Below are positions 44,671 to 52,015 of a DNA stretch of 64,000 nt, piece after piece; position 1 is the first letter of the stretch; each line of letters starts with the position of its first letter. The position numbers and the translations under genes are program-made. This DNA is from Prevotella sp. P5-92. GTDB lineage: Bacteria > Bacteroidota > Bacteroidia > Bacteroidales > Bacteroidaceae. The notes below the pieces were generated by a model. It was given only the letters and a program-made list of their open reading frames with translations. It was not told the DNA's origin and ran no database searches. The stretch lies in the NCBI RefSeq assembly GCF_002251245.1, contig NZ_NPJG01000023.1:59999-123998 (forward strand). The letters run 5' to 3'.

Positions 44671-44701
44671 AATTTACAGCTTTTCTGCCATCCGGCAAAT
44701 A
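44671..44701 (-). promoter_or_regulatory. Promoter left over from the lost sugar transporter gene
   Basis: On the minus strand TTTG, 19 bases, TAAATTTG precede the scar gene. It may now drive GH35 copy 2. Confidence 0.7.
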
Positions 44702-44749
44702 GATTTTCAATAAAAAAAATGGATAATCTTATTAAAACATGTCAACAGG

Positions 44750-44781
44750 TTTGCATATATTACCTTTATATATTACTTTTG
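44750..44781 (+). promoter_or_regulatory. Promoter of the two-component pair
   Basis: TTTG (44750-44753), 20 bases, TACTTTTG (44774-44781). The leader of ~115 bases before 44903 shows no clear structure. Confidence 0.7.
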
Positions 44782-44902
44782 CACCCGATAAGTTATAAAA
44801 AAGTATTGATTATTCAACTTTTTTCGCAATGCTCAAGGAACTCCTTTTAACTACTAAGGTTGGGCAAATGTGAAATTAAATATATTCTCATAAGTCATAG
44901 TG

Positions 44903-46276
44903 ATGAAAACTGTAGAATCTCCCAAAGGACGAATACTTGTTGTCGATGATAACGAGGATGTGTTGCTGTCGCTCAATATGCTGCTCAAGCCATACGTGGA
45001 GGCAGTAAGGGTGACGGCCAAGCCGGAGCGTGTCATCGAGTTTATGGATTCGTTCCATCCCGACGTCATCATTCTCGACATGAACTTCAGCCGCGATGCA
45101 ATAAGCGGCGAGGAGGGATATGAATGGCTCGCCCGCATATTGGAGCACGACCCGAAGAGCGTGGTGCTGTTCATCACGGCATACGTGGATACCGAGAAGG
45201 CGGTGAGGGCGATAAAGGCGGGAGCGGTGGATTTCATACCAAAGCCATGGGATAGAAAGAAACTGCTCGACACTGTGAGGAGTGCCCTGGAACTGAGGCA
45301 GTCACGCAACACCGAAGACTCTGATCCCGGGACATCTGACGACGAGGTGTTATTCCCCAACCTCATTGGTGAGTGCGATGCCATGCGCAATCTGAAACAG
45401 CAGATAGCAATAGTGGCAGCCACGGACGCTAATGTGCTCATCACTGGCGAGAACGGAGCGGGCAAGGATGTGGTGGCTCATGCCATTCACCAACTGTCAC
45501 ACAGAAGGACAAAACCCTTTGTGAGTATAGACCTCGGATGTATTCCCGAGACCCTGTTCGAAAGTGAACTCTTCGGACATGAAAAAGGTGCCTTCACCGA
45601 TGCCCGCGAGGCAAAGGAAGGACGTGCAGAGCAGGCAGATGACGGTACGCTGTTTCTCGACGAGATTGGCAACCTGTCGCTACAGATGCAGCAGAAAATG
45701 CTTACACTGATAGAGAAAAGGGAGACATTGCGCATTGGTTCGTCGAAGAAGAAAAAGGTGGACGTGAGAATCATATCCGCCACCAATGCTGACCTTGCTG
45801 CGAGAATAAGCGAAGGCACATTCCGTCAGGACCTCTTTTATCGCATCAACACCATCGAACTGCATATCCCGCCACTGCGCGAGCGTGGCGACGACATCAT
45901 ACTCTTGGCTGAACACTTCCTGAGCATCTACGCCATGCGGTATGACCGGAAAGGAGTGCGCCTCGCTGACGATGCCCGCACCAAGTTGCTTAACCATTCG
46001 TGGCCTGGCAACGTGCGCGAACTGCAACACTCGATAGAGCGTTCATTAGTCCTTTGCAGCTCCCCCACACTTTCGGCTTCTGACATTCAGATTACTCCAA
46101 ACACTCAATCTGCCGGCAACGAAGACACTCGGCAGACTCTCAACCTTGAGGAACTGGAGAGAAACGCCATCAAGCGTGCCGTCTCTATGAGCAACGGCAA
46201 TCTCACCCAGGCTGCCGAACTACTTGGCATCACTCGTTTTGCACTGTATCGCAAGATTGACAAACTCGGCATTTAG
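44903..46276 (+). CDS. NtrC-family sigma-54-dependent response regulator
   Basis: The ATG at 44903 is preferred to the GTG at 44900. The 457-residue activator has a receiver domain (residues ~8-128, phospho-Asp 59 in VIILDM), a sigma-54 AAA+ domain (~154-380; Walker A GENGAGKD at 182-189, Walker B TLFLDEIG) and a Fis-type helix-turn-helix at the C-terminus (GNLTQAAELLGITRFALYRKIDKL). The sigma-54 contact loop reads GAFTDA (229-234) rather than GAFTGA. It is followed by its kinase after 2 bp. It should activate the sigma-54 promoter at 50500-50516 and so the efflux genes. Confidence 0.95.
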   Translation: MKTVESPKGRILVVDDNEDVLLSLNMLLKPYVEAVRVTAKPERVIEFMDSFHPDVIILDMNFSRDAISGEEGYEWLARILEHDPKSVVLFITAYVDTEKAVRAIKAGAVDFIPKPWDRKKLLDTVRSALELRQSRNTEDSDPGTSDDEVLFPNLIGECDAMRNLKQQIAIVAATDANVLITGENGAGKDVVAHAIHQLSHRRTKPFVSIDLGCIPETLFESELFGHEKGAFTDAREAKEGRAEQADDGTLFLDEIGNLSLQMQQKMLTLIEKRETLRIGSSKKKKVDVRIISATNADLAARISEGTFRQDLFYRINTIELHIPPLRERGDDIILLAEHFLSIYAMRYDRKGVRLADDARTKLLNHSWPGNVRELQHSIERSLVLCSSPTLSASDIQITPNTQSAGNEDTRQTLNLEELERNAIKRAVSMSNGNLTQAAELLGITRFALYRKIDKLGI

Positions 46277-46278
46277 TT

Positions 46279-47466
46279 ATGACATTCTCTTTAAATCCTT
46301 TCTACAACAAAAGCATCCGTCGCCTCAGGCAGATGATACATGCCATTCGCACTCGCGACTTCTCACTGCATTTTGCGCTCGACAAACTGCATGGAGAGGA
46401 GCGATTGCTTGCCGAGGAAATCAATGCCGTGGTGAATGAGTTTAGGGAGAAAACTTTACAACAAGAGTCACAATACCAATATTTCGACACACTGCTCAAT
46501 ACCGTAGGCGACTGTCTGATTGTCTCCGACGACAAAGGACATATCCATTGGATGAACCGCATGGCTATCAACAGTCTCTGTGGATTCCGTATTTCTGACA
46601 TCGACAACCTTGCCGCTGTCAATAGCAGTTTGCCGCAACTGATGCACGACCTGCGTCCCGGAATAAAAAAGGTGACAAAGTTGAGAGTAAGAAACGGTAA
46701 TAATACAGAGGAAAAGGAATTCTCCATCACCGTCACATACTTCTTCGACCGTGGCTTCTATTATAAGCTCTATTCGCTGCAAAACATTCACGAGGTGGTG
46801 CAGAAGAGTGAGAGTGAGGCGCAACAGCAACTTGTGAGGGTACTTACCCACGAGATTATGAATTCCCTTACGCCAATTATCTCGCTGAGTGACACTATCG
46901 CCGAAGGGATGAAGGATGATTCTCTCTCGCAAGAAGACATCACCCAGGCATTGCAAGCCATCAACAGGCGCAGCAGCGGACTCCTGCATTTTGTGGAGAA
47001 CTACCGCAAACTGCAACATATCTCCACTCCGCAATTCTCAGACGTAAGACTCTCGGAACTAATCTCCGACCTTCGCCAACTCTTCCCTGAACCCTATTTC
47101 CACTTCGATCTTCAAGAGGCGGAAGATACAGTGCATATCGACCGCAGTCAGATAGAGCAAGTGCTTATCAATCTTTTGAAGAATGCTCAGGAGGCGGTAA
47201 GGGATGTCGAAGAAAAAGCCATCACCTTATCGGCAAGAGCAGATAAGTCTCAGCATGTCATACTAATAAAGGTGGAGGACAACGGTTGTGGCATCATGCC
47301 CGAAGTTCTAGACCGCATCTTCGTCCCCTTCTTCACCACAAAGTCCAATGGTTCAGGCATTGGACTCAGCATCTGCCGTCAGATAGTCTCCCTGCACGGC
47401 GGCACCATCACCGCGTCATCCACTCCAGGCAAAAACACCGTCTTCTCCTTGCAGTTGCCAATGTAA
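46279..47466 (+). CDS. Soluble PAS-type sensor histidine kinase
   Basis: A 395-residue kinase without a membrane segment, so it senses a cytoplasmic or membrane-derived signal. Residues ~65-175 form a PAS-like domain (GDCLIVSDDKGHIHWMN). The H-box VLTHEIMNSLTPI has the phospho-His at 191. The ATPase domain carries the N-box QVLINLLKNAQEAV, the G1 box VEDNGCGI, FVPFFTTKSNGSGIGLSICRQI and a C-terminal GKNTVFSLQLP. It is translationally close to the regulator gene and should phosphorylate it. Confidence 0.95.
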   Translation: MTFSLNPFYNKSIRRLRQMIHAIRTRDFSLHFALDKLHGEERLLAEEINAVVNEFREKTLQQESQYQYFDTLLNTVGDCLIVSDDKGHIHWMNRMAINSLCGFRISDIDNLAAVNSSLPQLMHDLRPGIKKVTKLRVRNGNNTEEKEFSITVTYFFDRGFYYKLYSLQNIHEVVQKSESEAQQQLVRVLTHEIMNSLTPIISLSDTIAEGMKDDSLSQEDITQALQAINRRSSGLLHFVENYRKLQHISTPQFSDVRLSELISDLRQLFPEPYFHFDLQEAEDTVHIDRSQIEQVLINLLKNAQEAVRDVEEKAITLSARADKSQHVILIKVEDNGCGIMPEVLDRIFVPFFTTKSNGSGIGLSICRQIVSLHGGTITASSTPGKNTVFSLQLPM

Positions 47467-47553
47467 TTTTCGACAACAGAGACAACAGAAGATCACTTTA
47501 AAATAATGTCCGTTAAAGGTATGTAAATAATGAATGATTTACTCATTATTTTT

Positions 47554-47584
47554 ATTGATTATTCAAGGGAAAACCTTATCTTTG
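47554..47584 (+). promoter_or_regulatory. Candidate promoter before a repeat-hairpin segment
   Basis: ATTG (47554-47557), 19 bases, TATCTTTG (47577-47584). No open reading frame of any length follows directly. Confidence 0.5.
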
Positions 47585-47595
47585 CTGCAGAAAAA

Positions 47596-47676
47596 CTTGG
47601 AAAAGTTACACAAACAGGGGTAAAACACCTTGGAAAAGTTACATAAATGAAGGCAAAATACCTTGGAAAAGTTACA
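47596..47676 (+). repeat. 33-bp periodic direct repeat, three copies of CTTGGAAAAGTTACA
   Basis: The 15-mer occurs at 47596-47610, 47629-47643 and 47662-47676, exactly 33 bp apart, with variable 18-bp spacers. Confidence 0.85.
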
Positions 47677-47690
47677 TTTGTATGATAAAA

Positions 47691-47725
47691 ACATTAGTGT
47701 CCCGATTTTAACGGGACACTAATGT
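47691..47725. repeat. 14-bp perfect hairpin
   Basis: ACATTAGTGTCCCG (47691-47704) and CGGGACACTAATGT (47712-47725) with a 7-base loop. The sequence that follows, ATGTGCTGATTATT, recurs at 50473-50486 with one change. It could be a terminator without T-run or the end of a small mobile element. Confidence 0.6.
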
Positions 47726-47737
47726 GCTGATTATTCC

Positions 47738-47980
47738 ATGTGGTCGAGAGGACAGTCGTGGGCAATATATGGATATACTATGGTTTATCGTTTCACAAAG
47801 GACAGAAAGTTCTTAGACTTTGCAGAGAAGGTGACCGACATTTACCTGAAGCGTCTGAAAGAGACTTCTGACGATTGGGTGCCATTGTGGGACATGGATG
47901 CCAATCCCACTGCCGTTGACTGCAATGTAGGAAACGACGGTGCCTACAAAGGCATTCCAAAGGATGCATCAGCCACTGCT
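47738..47980 (+). pseudogene. GH88 unsaturated glucuronyl hydrolase, internal fragment
   Basis: About 80 residues match the middle of GH88 enzymes: MWSRGQSWAIYGYTMVYRFTKD, then FLDFAEKVTDIYLKRL, VPLWDMDANPTAVD and PKDASATAFSKC. Whole GH88 proteins have ~400 residues; both ends are missing here. After residue ~84 the frame runs into unrelated sequence. It is gene debris, left of the hairpin 47691-47725. Confidence 0.75.
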
Positions 47981-48100
47981 TTCTCCAAATGCCTACCTAT
48001 TAAAGATACCATAATTTTGCGGTATTTGAATCTTTGAGTTATTACTATTACAATTTCTATATAAACCCGTCTTGAATTTGCAAGGATAGAGTTTCTTGTT

Positions 48101-48188
48101 TACGTTCCCCACTGCGGAACGTACATTCCGCAGTGGGGAACGTATATTCCGCAATGGGGAACGTACGTTCCGCAGTGCGGAATATAAA
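48101..48188. repeat. Array of four 15-bp palindromes at 21-bp spacing
   Basis: TTCCCCACTGCGGAA (48105), TTCCGCAGTGGGGAA (48126), TTCCGCAATGGGGAA (48147) and TTCCGCAGTGCGGAA (48168) are spaced exactly 21 bp apart with CGTAYR spacers. The first two also form a 19-bp perfect inverted repeat. Nothing coding is near. Confidence 0.85.
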
Positions 48189-48332
48189 ACAAGTACCCTG
48201 CCCTTTTAAATTCCACTCGACTATTTTTATAACTTCACTTCCCTTGTCCATATACCTTTATTACTACTATTATGATAACGTCATTAAGACTGTTGTCACT
48301 CCTCCCCTATACTATGTTTTTTATTAATTTTA

Positions 48333-48426
48333 CTATCACTACTATCACTATAGGGGTTAAATATCTAATACTCATAGAGTTAATGAGTGATAGAAGGAGT
48401 GATAGAAGAGTGATAGAAGTGATAGA
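48333..48426. repeat. CTATCAC / GTGATAGAAG repeats facing each other
   Basis: CTATCAC occurs at 48333-48339 and 48342-48348; GTGATAGAAG occurs at 48385, 48397, 48408 and 48417. The two sets are inverted to each other and can pair. The surrounding 48230-48720 is A/T-rich with no coding signal; an inverted repeat CACAGAGTTT/AAACTCTGTG lies at 48631-48671. Confidence 0.6.
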
Positions 48427-48718
48427 AGAAGGCCATTTTTTGATAAAAATGGCTATTTTTTGAGCATTTTCTGCGCAATTATGAGCAAATTTGCATCAAT
48501 TTCCGTGTTAAAATTATGTTAATTCAGCGAAAACACGCTCAAAACCGTTCAAAAACGATATAAAAAAGGCATGTTTCGAGCGACTACATACTATATTATA
48601 TTACTCAACTTTTGCAAATGTTTATAAAACCACAGAGTTTAAGAGATAGTTTGCCGCATGGAAACTCTGTGTCCTTCACAAGTTTTTCTTCGTAAAATAG
48701 AAGAAATACAACCAAACA

Positions 48719-48750
48719 GTTGCATTATTCATTATTATTGTGTAATTTTG
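48719..48750 (+). promoter_or_regulatory. Promoter upstream of the DUF1016/BRO-type chimera
   Basis: GTTG (48719-48722), 20 bases, TAATTTTG (48743-48750). Downstream short open frames at 48771 and 48807 (a 20-residue acidic peptide beginning MEDIRSIERD) are separated from the chimera only by a TAA at 48867-48869, in the same frame. Confidence 0.55.
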
Positions 48751-48914
48751 CACCATAAATAATACGAAGATGGAAGTTAAGAAGTTCTATCGGTTAAAAT
48801 GCCTTCATGGAGGACATCCGCAGCATAGAGCGCGATACCGATGAATTGTTGGACGAAATAATGAAGTAAACGTATGAATTAGTCGTAATTACCCCGGAAC
48901 CTACACAAGAATAT

Positions 48915-49724
48915 GTGAGTCTCGTCTCACATATTGCTAATCTTTGGGAAGATGCTCGCAACAATGCCATTACAGCTGTTAACGAGTCATTGCTGAAGGC
49001 AAGTTGGGAAACAGGTCAATATATAGTAGAATTTGAGCAAGAAGGTAATGCCAAGGCGCGATATGGCGAACGACTCCTTGTGAACCTTTCCAAGGACTTA
49101 ACAAGACTGAGGGGACGTGGTTTCAGTCGTTCCAACCTCACATATATGCGTAAGTTCTATCTTGCATTCCCAAAATGTGAGACGATTTCTCACAAATTGA
49201 CATGGAGCCATTATTTCGAACTTCTCAAATGTGATGATTCTCTCGAAATGCAGTTCTACATGGTGCAAGCCATCAATGAAGGATGGAAGGTAAAAGAACT
49301 GAAAAGACAAATCAACAGTTCCCTCTTTCAGCGTCTTGCATTGAGCACTGACAAAGAAGGTGTTCTGGCGATGTCAAAGCAAGGACAACAGTACGCTTTA
49401 CTGACCGACATCATCACACGTGAATGGAGCGGCATGACCACACGTCAGTACAAGCAATACAAGGGATTGAAGAAAGAGAATCTTCGAGACAACATGACCA
49501 ACGTGGAGCTTGCTCTCAATATGTTGGCAGAGGCTTCGACTACAGAAATATCCAAACAAAAGAATCCCAAAGGCTACACGCAGAGTGCGAAAATAGCCAA
49601 GGAGGGTGGCAGTGTTGCAAAGGCTGCGCGAAAGCAATTGGAAAGCAAGACAGGCAAGTCGGCTATCTCGTCAGCAAAGGCAAGCGACTATCTGTTGCCA
49701 CCAACAGAGGATAATGAGGACTAA
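48915..49724 (+). CDS. Chimeric protein: DUF1016 (YhcG) N-domain joined to a BRO/DinD-type C-terminal region
   Basis: Residues ~1-155 match the N-terminal domain of the YhcG/DUF1016 nuclease family: ANLWEDARNNAITAVNESLL, ETGQYIVEFEQEG, YGERLLVNLSKDLT, RGFSRSNLTYMRKFYLAFP. After KEGVLAMSKQGQQ the expected PDDEXK catalytic domain is replaced by YALLTDIITREW...KGLKKENLRDNMTNVELALNMLAEA, which looks like the end of BRO/DinD-type proteins. The catalytic residues of YhcG are therefore absent. The frame starts at a GTG; an upstream in-frame stretch interrupted by a single TAA hints that a longer N-terminus was lost. It may be a relic or a protein with a new role, for example DNA binding. Confidence 0.65.
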   Translation: MSLVSHIANLWEDARNNAITAVNESLLKASWETGQYIVEFEQEGNAKARYGERLLVNLSKDLTRLRGRGFSRSNLTYMRKFYLAFPKCETISHKLTWSHYFELLKCDDSLEMQFYMVQAINEGWKVKELKRQINSSLFQRLALSTDKEGVLAMSKQGQQYALLTDIITREWSGMTTRQYKQYKGLKKENLRDNMTNVELALNMLAEASTTEISKQKNPKGYTQSAKIAKEGGSVAKAARKQLESKTGKSAISSAKASDYLLPPTEDNED

Positions 49725-49844
49725 CCATTATGATACCGATACGATACATATAAGGATAGTGGGGTGGTAAGCGTCTCCACGATGACGTATTGCGTTGTCC
49801 AAATTAATTGTTTACCTTTGCCGCGTTTTTTTAAAGAGGTAACA

Positions 49845-50168
49845 ATGAAAACAGCAGAAGGACGTTATGAGGAGACTTGGAACAGTTATCTTGAGCTTCT
49901 CAACAAGGATCCGCGGGCAAGCCTTAAGGTGCTTCTCGTCCAAAAGGGAGATGAGGAGGAAAAGACGAAAAGGGCGTTGAAGGTCCTCGGCAAGCTCAAC
50001 CGCAACAAGTCGGAGAAGCAGACACCGCCCGCACAGGAGACTGAAACACCCGGCAACAACAATAATACAGCAACGGAAGAGTCTCATGGCAAAAAGGAGA
50101 GACCGCACACCAACAACGGCGCACGGCCTTCTGGCAAAAACAGAGAATCTCTTCGAAAAACTCAATGA
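49845..50168 (+). CDS. Small IS66-associated open frame
   Basis: A 107-residue frame inside the element, starting MKTAEGRYEETWNSYLELLNK. The N-terminus resembles the short accessory proteins at the left of Bacteroidota IS66 elements; the tail is low-complexity (Asn, Pro, Glu, Lys). A -7-like box TACCTTTG lies at 49813-49820. It cannot move the element by itself. Confidence 0.45.
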   Translation: MKTAEGRYEETWNSYLELLNKDPRASLKVLLVQKGDEEEKTKRALKVLGKLNRNKSEKQTPPAQETETPGNNNNTATEESHGKKERPHTNNGARPSGKNRESLRKTQ

Positions 50169-50321
50169 GGCACTTAAGATGACCGTGAAGACAGACTCAA
50201 CGGCGTGAACTTCTTCGAATACATATCAGACGTGATTAACAAGGCGGCAGCCTTGCCGCCAAACACGCCGCTGGAAAAATACAGGATGCTTCTGCCTGAC
50301 AAATGGAAAGAAAACCGCTAA
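50086..50321 (+). pseudogene. IS66 transposase remnant (start joined to last codons)
   Basis: A 40-codon frame from 50086 gives MAKRRDRTPTTAHGLLAKT and ends in TGA at 50206-50208. In another frame, 50202-50321 encodes GVNFFEYISDVINKAAALPPN and ends PDKWKENR, which is the C-terminus of IS66 transposases. The bulk of the ~500-residue enzyme is deleted and the frames do not join. Confidence 0.7.
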
Positions 50322-50345
50322 GCTCGCCTCTTAGCGGTTTTTTTG
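50312..50345 (+). terminator. Terminator inside the IS66 derivative
   Basis: AAACCGCTAA, 9-base loop, TTAGCGGTTT followed by T-run to 50344; the transposase stop is inside the left arm. Confidence 0.85.
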
Positions 50346-50409
50346 ATATATGCAATACGTCATCGTGGAGACGCTTACGCGATGATTCATGAATATAGAA
50401 GTGCAGAAC

Positions 50410-50444
50410 GTGCGATTTCGCACACTCATCGTGCGGATTCGCAC
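50410..50444. promoter_or_regulatory. Paired upstream activator palindromes
   Basis: GTGCGATTTCGCAC (50410-50423) and GTGCGGATTCGCAC (50431-50444), centres 21 bp apart, at about -110 and -89 from the predicted transcription start. They have the layout of enhancer sites for an NtrC-type activator. Confidence 0.75.
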
Positions 50445-50499
50445 GCTACAGAAATCGCCCAAAAAACATTAATGTACTGATTATTAGATAATTATCAGT

Positions 50500-50516
50500 T
50501 TGGCACGGATATTGCT
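50500..50516 (+). promoter_or_regulatory. Sigma-54 (-24/-12) promoter of the efflux operon
   Basis: TTGGCACG-GATA-TTGCT matches the RpoN consensus (TGGCAC-N5-TTGCW). The start point is predicted at 50527, one base before the ATG at 50528, so the transcript would be leaderless. Confidence 0.88.
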
Positions 50517-50527
50517 TAGGTATTGGT

Positions 50528-52015
50528 ATGAAGATAAAGAAACATATAGTAGCATCGGGAGTGCTCCTTATGGTGATGACAACCATATACGGAGCAACAG
50601 AAAGGCAAGTGGCAACGGGAAAGGACATATTGCGACTCACCTTGCGCGATGCCGTGGAGCTTGCGCAAAGGCAATCACCATCTGTGCAGAGTGCGCGCAA
50701 CGCGTATCTTGCGGCAAAGTGGAACTACCGCTATCATCTCGCAAATTATCTGCCATCTGTCACTCTCACCTCCTCGCATTATATAAACAAGGTGGTGAAC
50801 AAAATCACGCAATCCGACGGTACGGCTCTCTTCCTGAAGCAAAACCAGCAAGGCAGCGACATGGCATTGAAGATAGCACAAAACATACCGTTGACGGGTG
50901 GTAGTCTGTTTCTCAAAAGCAGTCTCTCGCGACTGCATGAGGGAGAGATGAACACCACGGAGTATAGTGCCGAACCGCTCGTCGTGGGATATGAGCAAAG
51001 TCTCTTCGGATATAACTCACTGAAATGGGACAAGCGCATAGAGCCGGTGAGATTCCGCGAGGCAAGAAAACGGTATGCCGAGGCTATCGAACTCGTAGCT
51101 GCCAATACCTGCAGCCGTTTTTTCACCCTCGCCTCGGCACAGATGGAACTTGAAATGGCAAGGCAGAACTATGCAGCTGCCGACACTCTCTACCGTATGG
51201 CTCAGGGACGATATGCCATCGGCACAATCACCGAAAACGAGATGCTTCAACTTGAAATAAACCGACTGAACGAGGAGACAAACGTGATGGACGCCGACAT
51301 CGCACTGAGGGAAGAAACCCTCGCCATGCGCTCCTTCCTCGGAATAGATAACGACATGGATATTGCGCTCACCCTGCCCGACTCCGTACCGCAGTTTGAG
51401 GTGCCAATAGACATCGCAATGAGCAAGGCAATGGAAAAGAGTCCTGACCCAGAATACTACAACAGGATTATGCAGGAGAGCAAGAGCAACCTCGCCGTGG
51501 CAAGGGCAAATGCGGGATTAAGGGCTGACATATACATGCAGTTCGGACTCTCGCAGACAGGACCTAACATCTCTGACTCCTATCGCTCGCCAATGCATCA
51601 GGAATATGCCAGCATCTCCCTCTCACTGCCCATCCTCGACTGGGGACGGGGGAAAGGACGAATAAGAGTGGCTAAGTCGCAACTCGCACTGACGAACACC
51701 CAGGTGGAACAGGGTATGAGCGACTTCCGACAGAACGTGGCGCGCATAGTGGCGCAATTCAACATGCAGGTGCGAAGAGTGAAGATGTCGCGCCTCACCG
51801 ACCAGCGAGCCACCCAGCGACATGCTGTGGCGCAAAGGCTCTACGTGATGGGGCGCAACTCCATCCTCGACCTCAATGCCGCCGTCAGCGAGAAGAACGC
51901 GGCCCACCGCAACTGCATCTCAGCGCAGCAGACATACTGGACACTGTATCACACACTGCGCAGCATCACTGGATATGACTTTGAAAACAATACGGAATTA
52001 TGGATATCAGAATAA
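50528..52015 (+). CDS. TolC-family outer-membrane efflux protein
   Basis: A 495-residue protein with signal peptide KKHIVASGVLLMVMTTIYGA, so the ATG at 50528 is needed. It forms the outer-membrane duct of a tripartite pump. Two OEP repeats are visible, each with a long coiled-coil hairpin: LRDAVELAQRQSPSVQSARNAYLAAKWNY (~41-69) and TCSRFFTLASAQMELEMARQNYAAADTLYRMAQGRYAIG; the second ends with QRHAVAQRLYVMGRNSILDLNAAVSEKNAAHRNCISAQQTYW. It overlaps the next gene by 16 bp. Its promoter is of sigma-54 type. Confidence 0.93.
   Translation: MKIKKHIVASGVLLMVMTTIYGATERQVATGKDILRLTLRDAVELAQRQSPSVQSARNAYLAAKWNYRYHLANYLPSVTLTSSHYINKVVNKITQSDGTALFLKQNQQGSDMALKIAQNIPLTGGSLFLKSSLSRLHEGEMNTTEYSAEPLVVGYEQSLFGYNSLKWDKRIEPVRFREARKRYAEAIELVAANTCSRFFTLASAQMELEMARQNYAAADTLYRMAQGRYAIGTITENEMLQLEINRLNEETNVMDADIALREETLAMRSFLGIDNDMDIALTLPDSVPQFEVPIDIAMSKAMEKSPDPEYYNRIMQESKSNLAVARANAGLRADIYMQFGLSQTGPNISDSYRSPMHQEYASISLSLPILDWGRGKGRIRVAKSQLALTNTQVEQGMSDFRQNVARIVAQFNMQVRRVKMSRLTDQRATQRHAVAQRLYVMGRNSILDLNAAVSEKNAAHRNCISAQQTYWTLYHTLRSITGYDFENNTELWISE

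Larger units (their letters stand above)
49767..50378 (+). mobile_element. IS66-family deletion derivative with 27-bp terminal inverted repeats
   Basis: The ends are perfect inverted repeats starting GTAAGCGTCTCCACGATGA (49767-49793 and 50352-50378), with the GTAAGCG tip usual for IS66. The 612 bp inside keep only the left open frame and the last ~40 codons of the transposase. Flanks (GTGGGGTG and GCGATGAT) do not form an 8-bp target duplication. Confidence 0.85.

Noticed and set aside
47596..47676. Three regularly spaced repeats as a CRISPR array
   Set aside because: The repeats are only 15 bp, the spacers 18 bp, there are three copies and no cas gene is near.
49759..50386. Target-site duplication around the IS66 derivative
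   Set aside because: The 8-bp flanks GTGGGGTG and GCGATGAT do not match.
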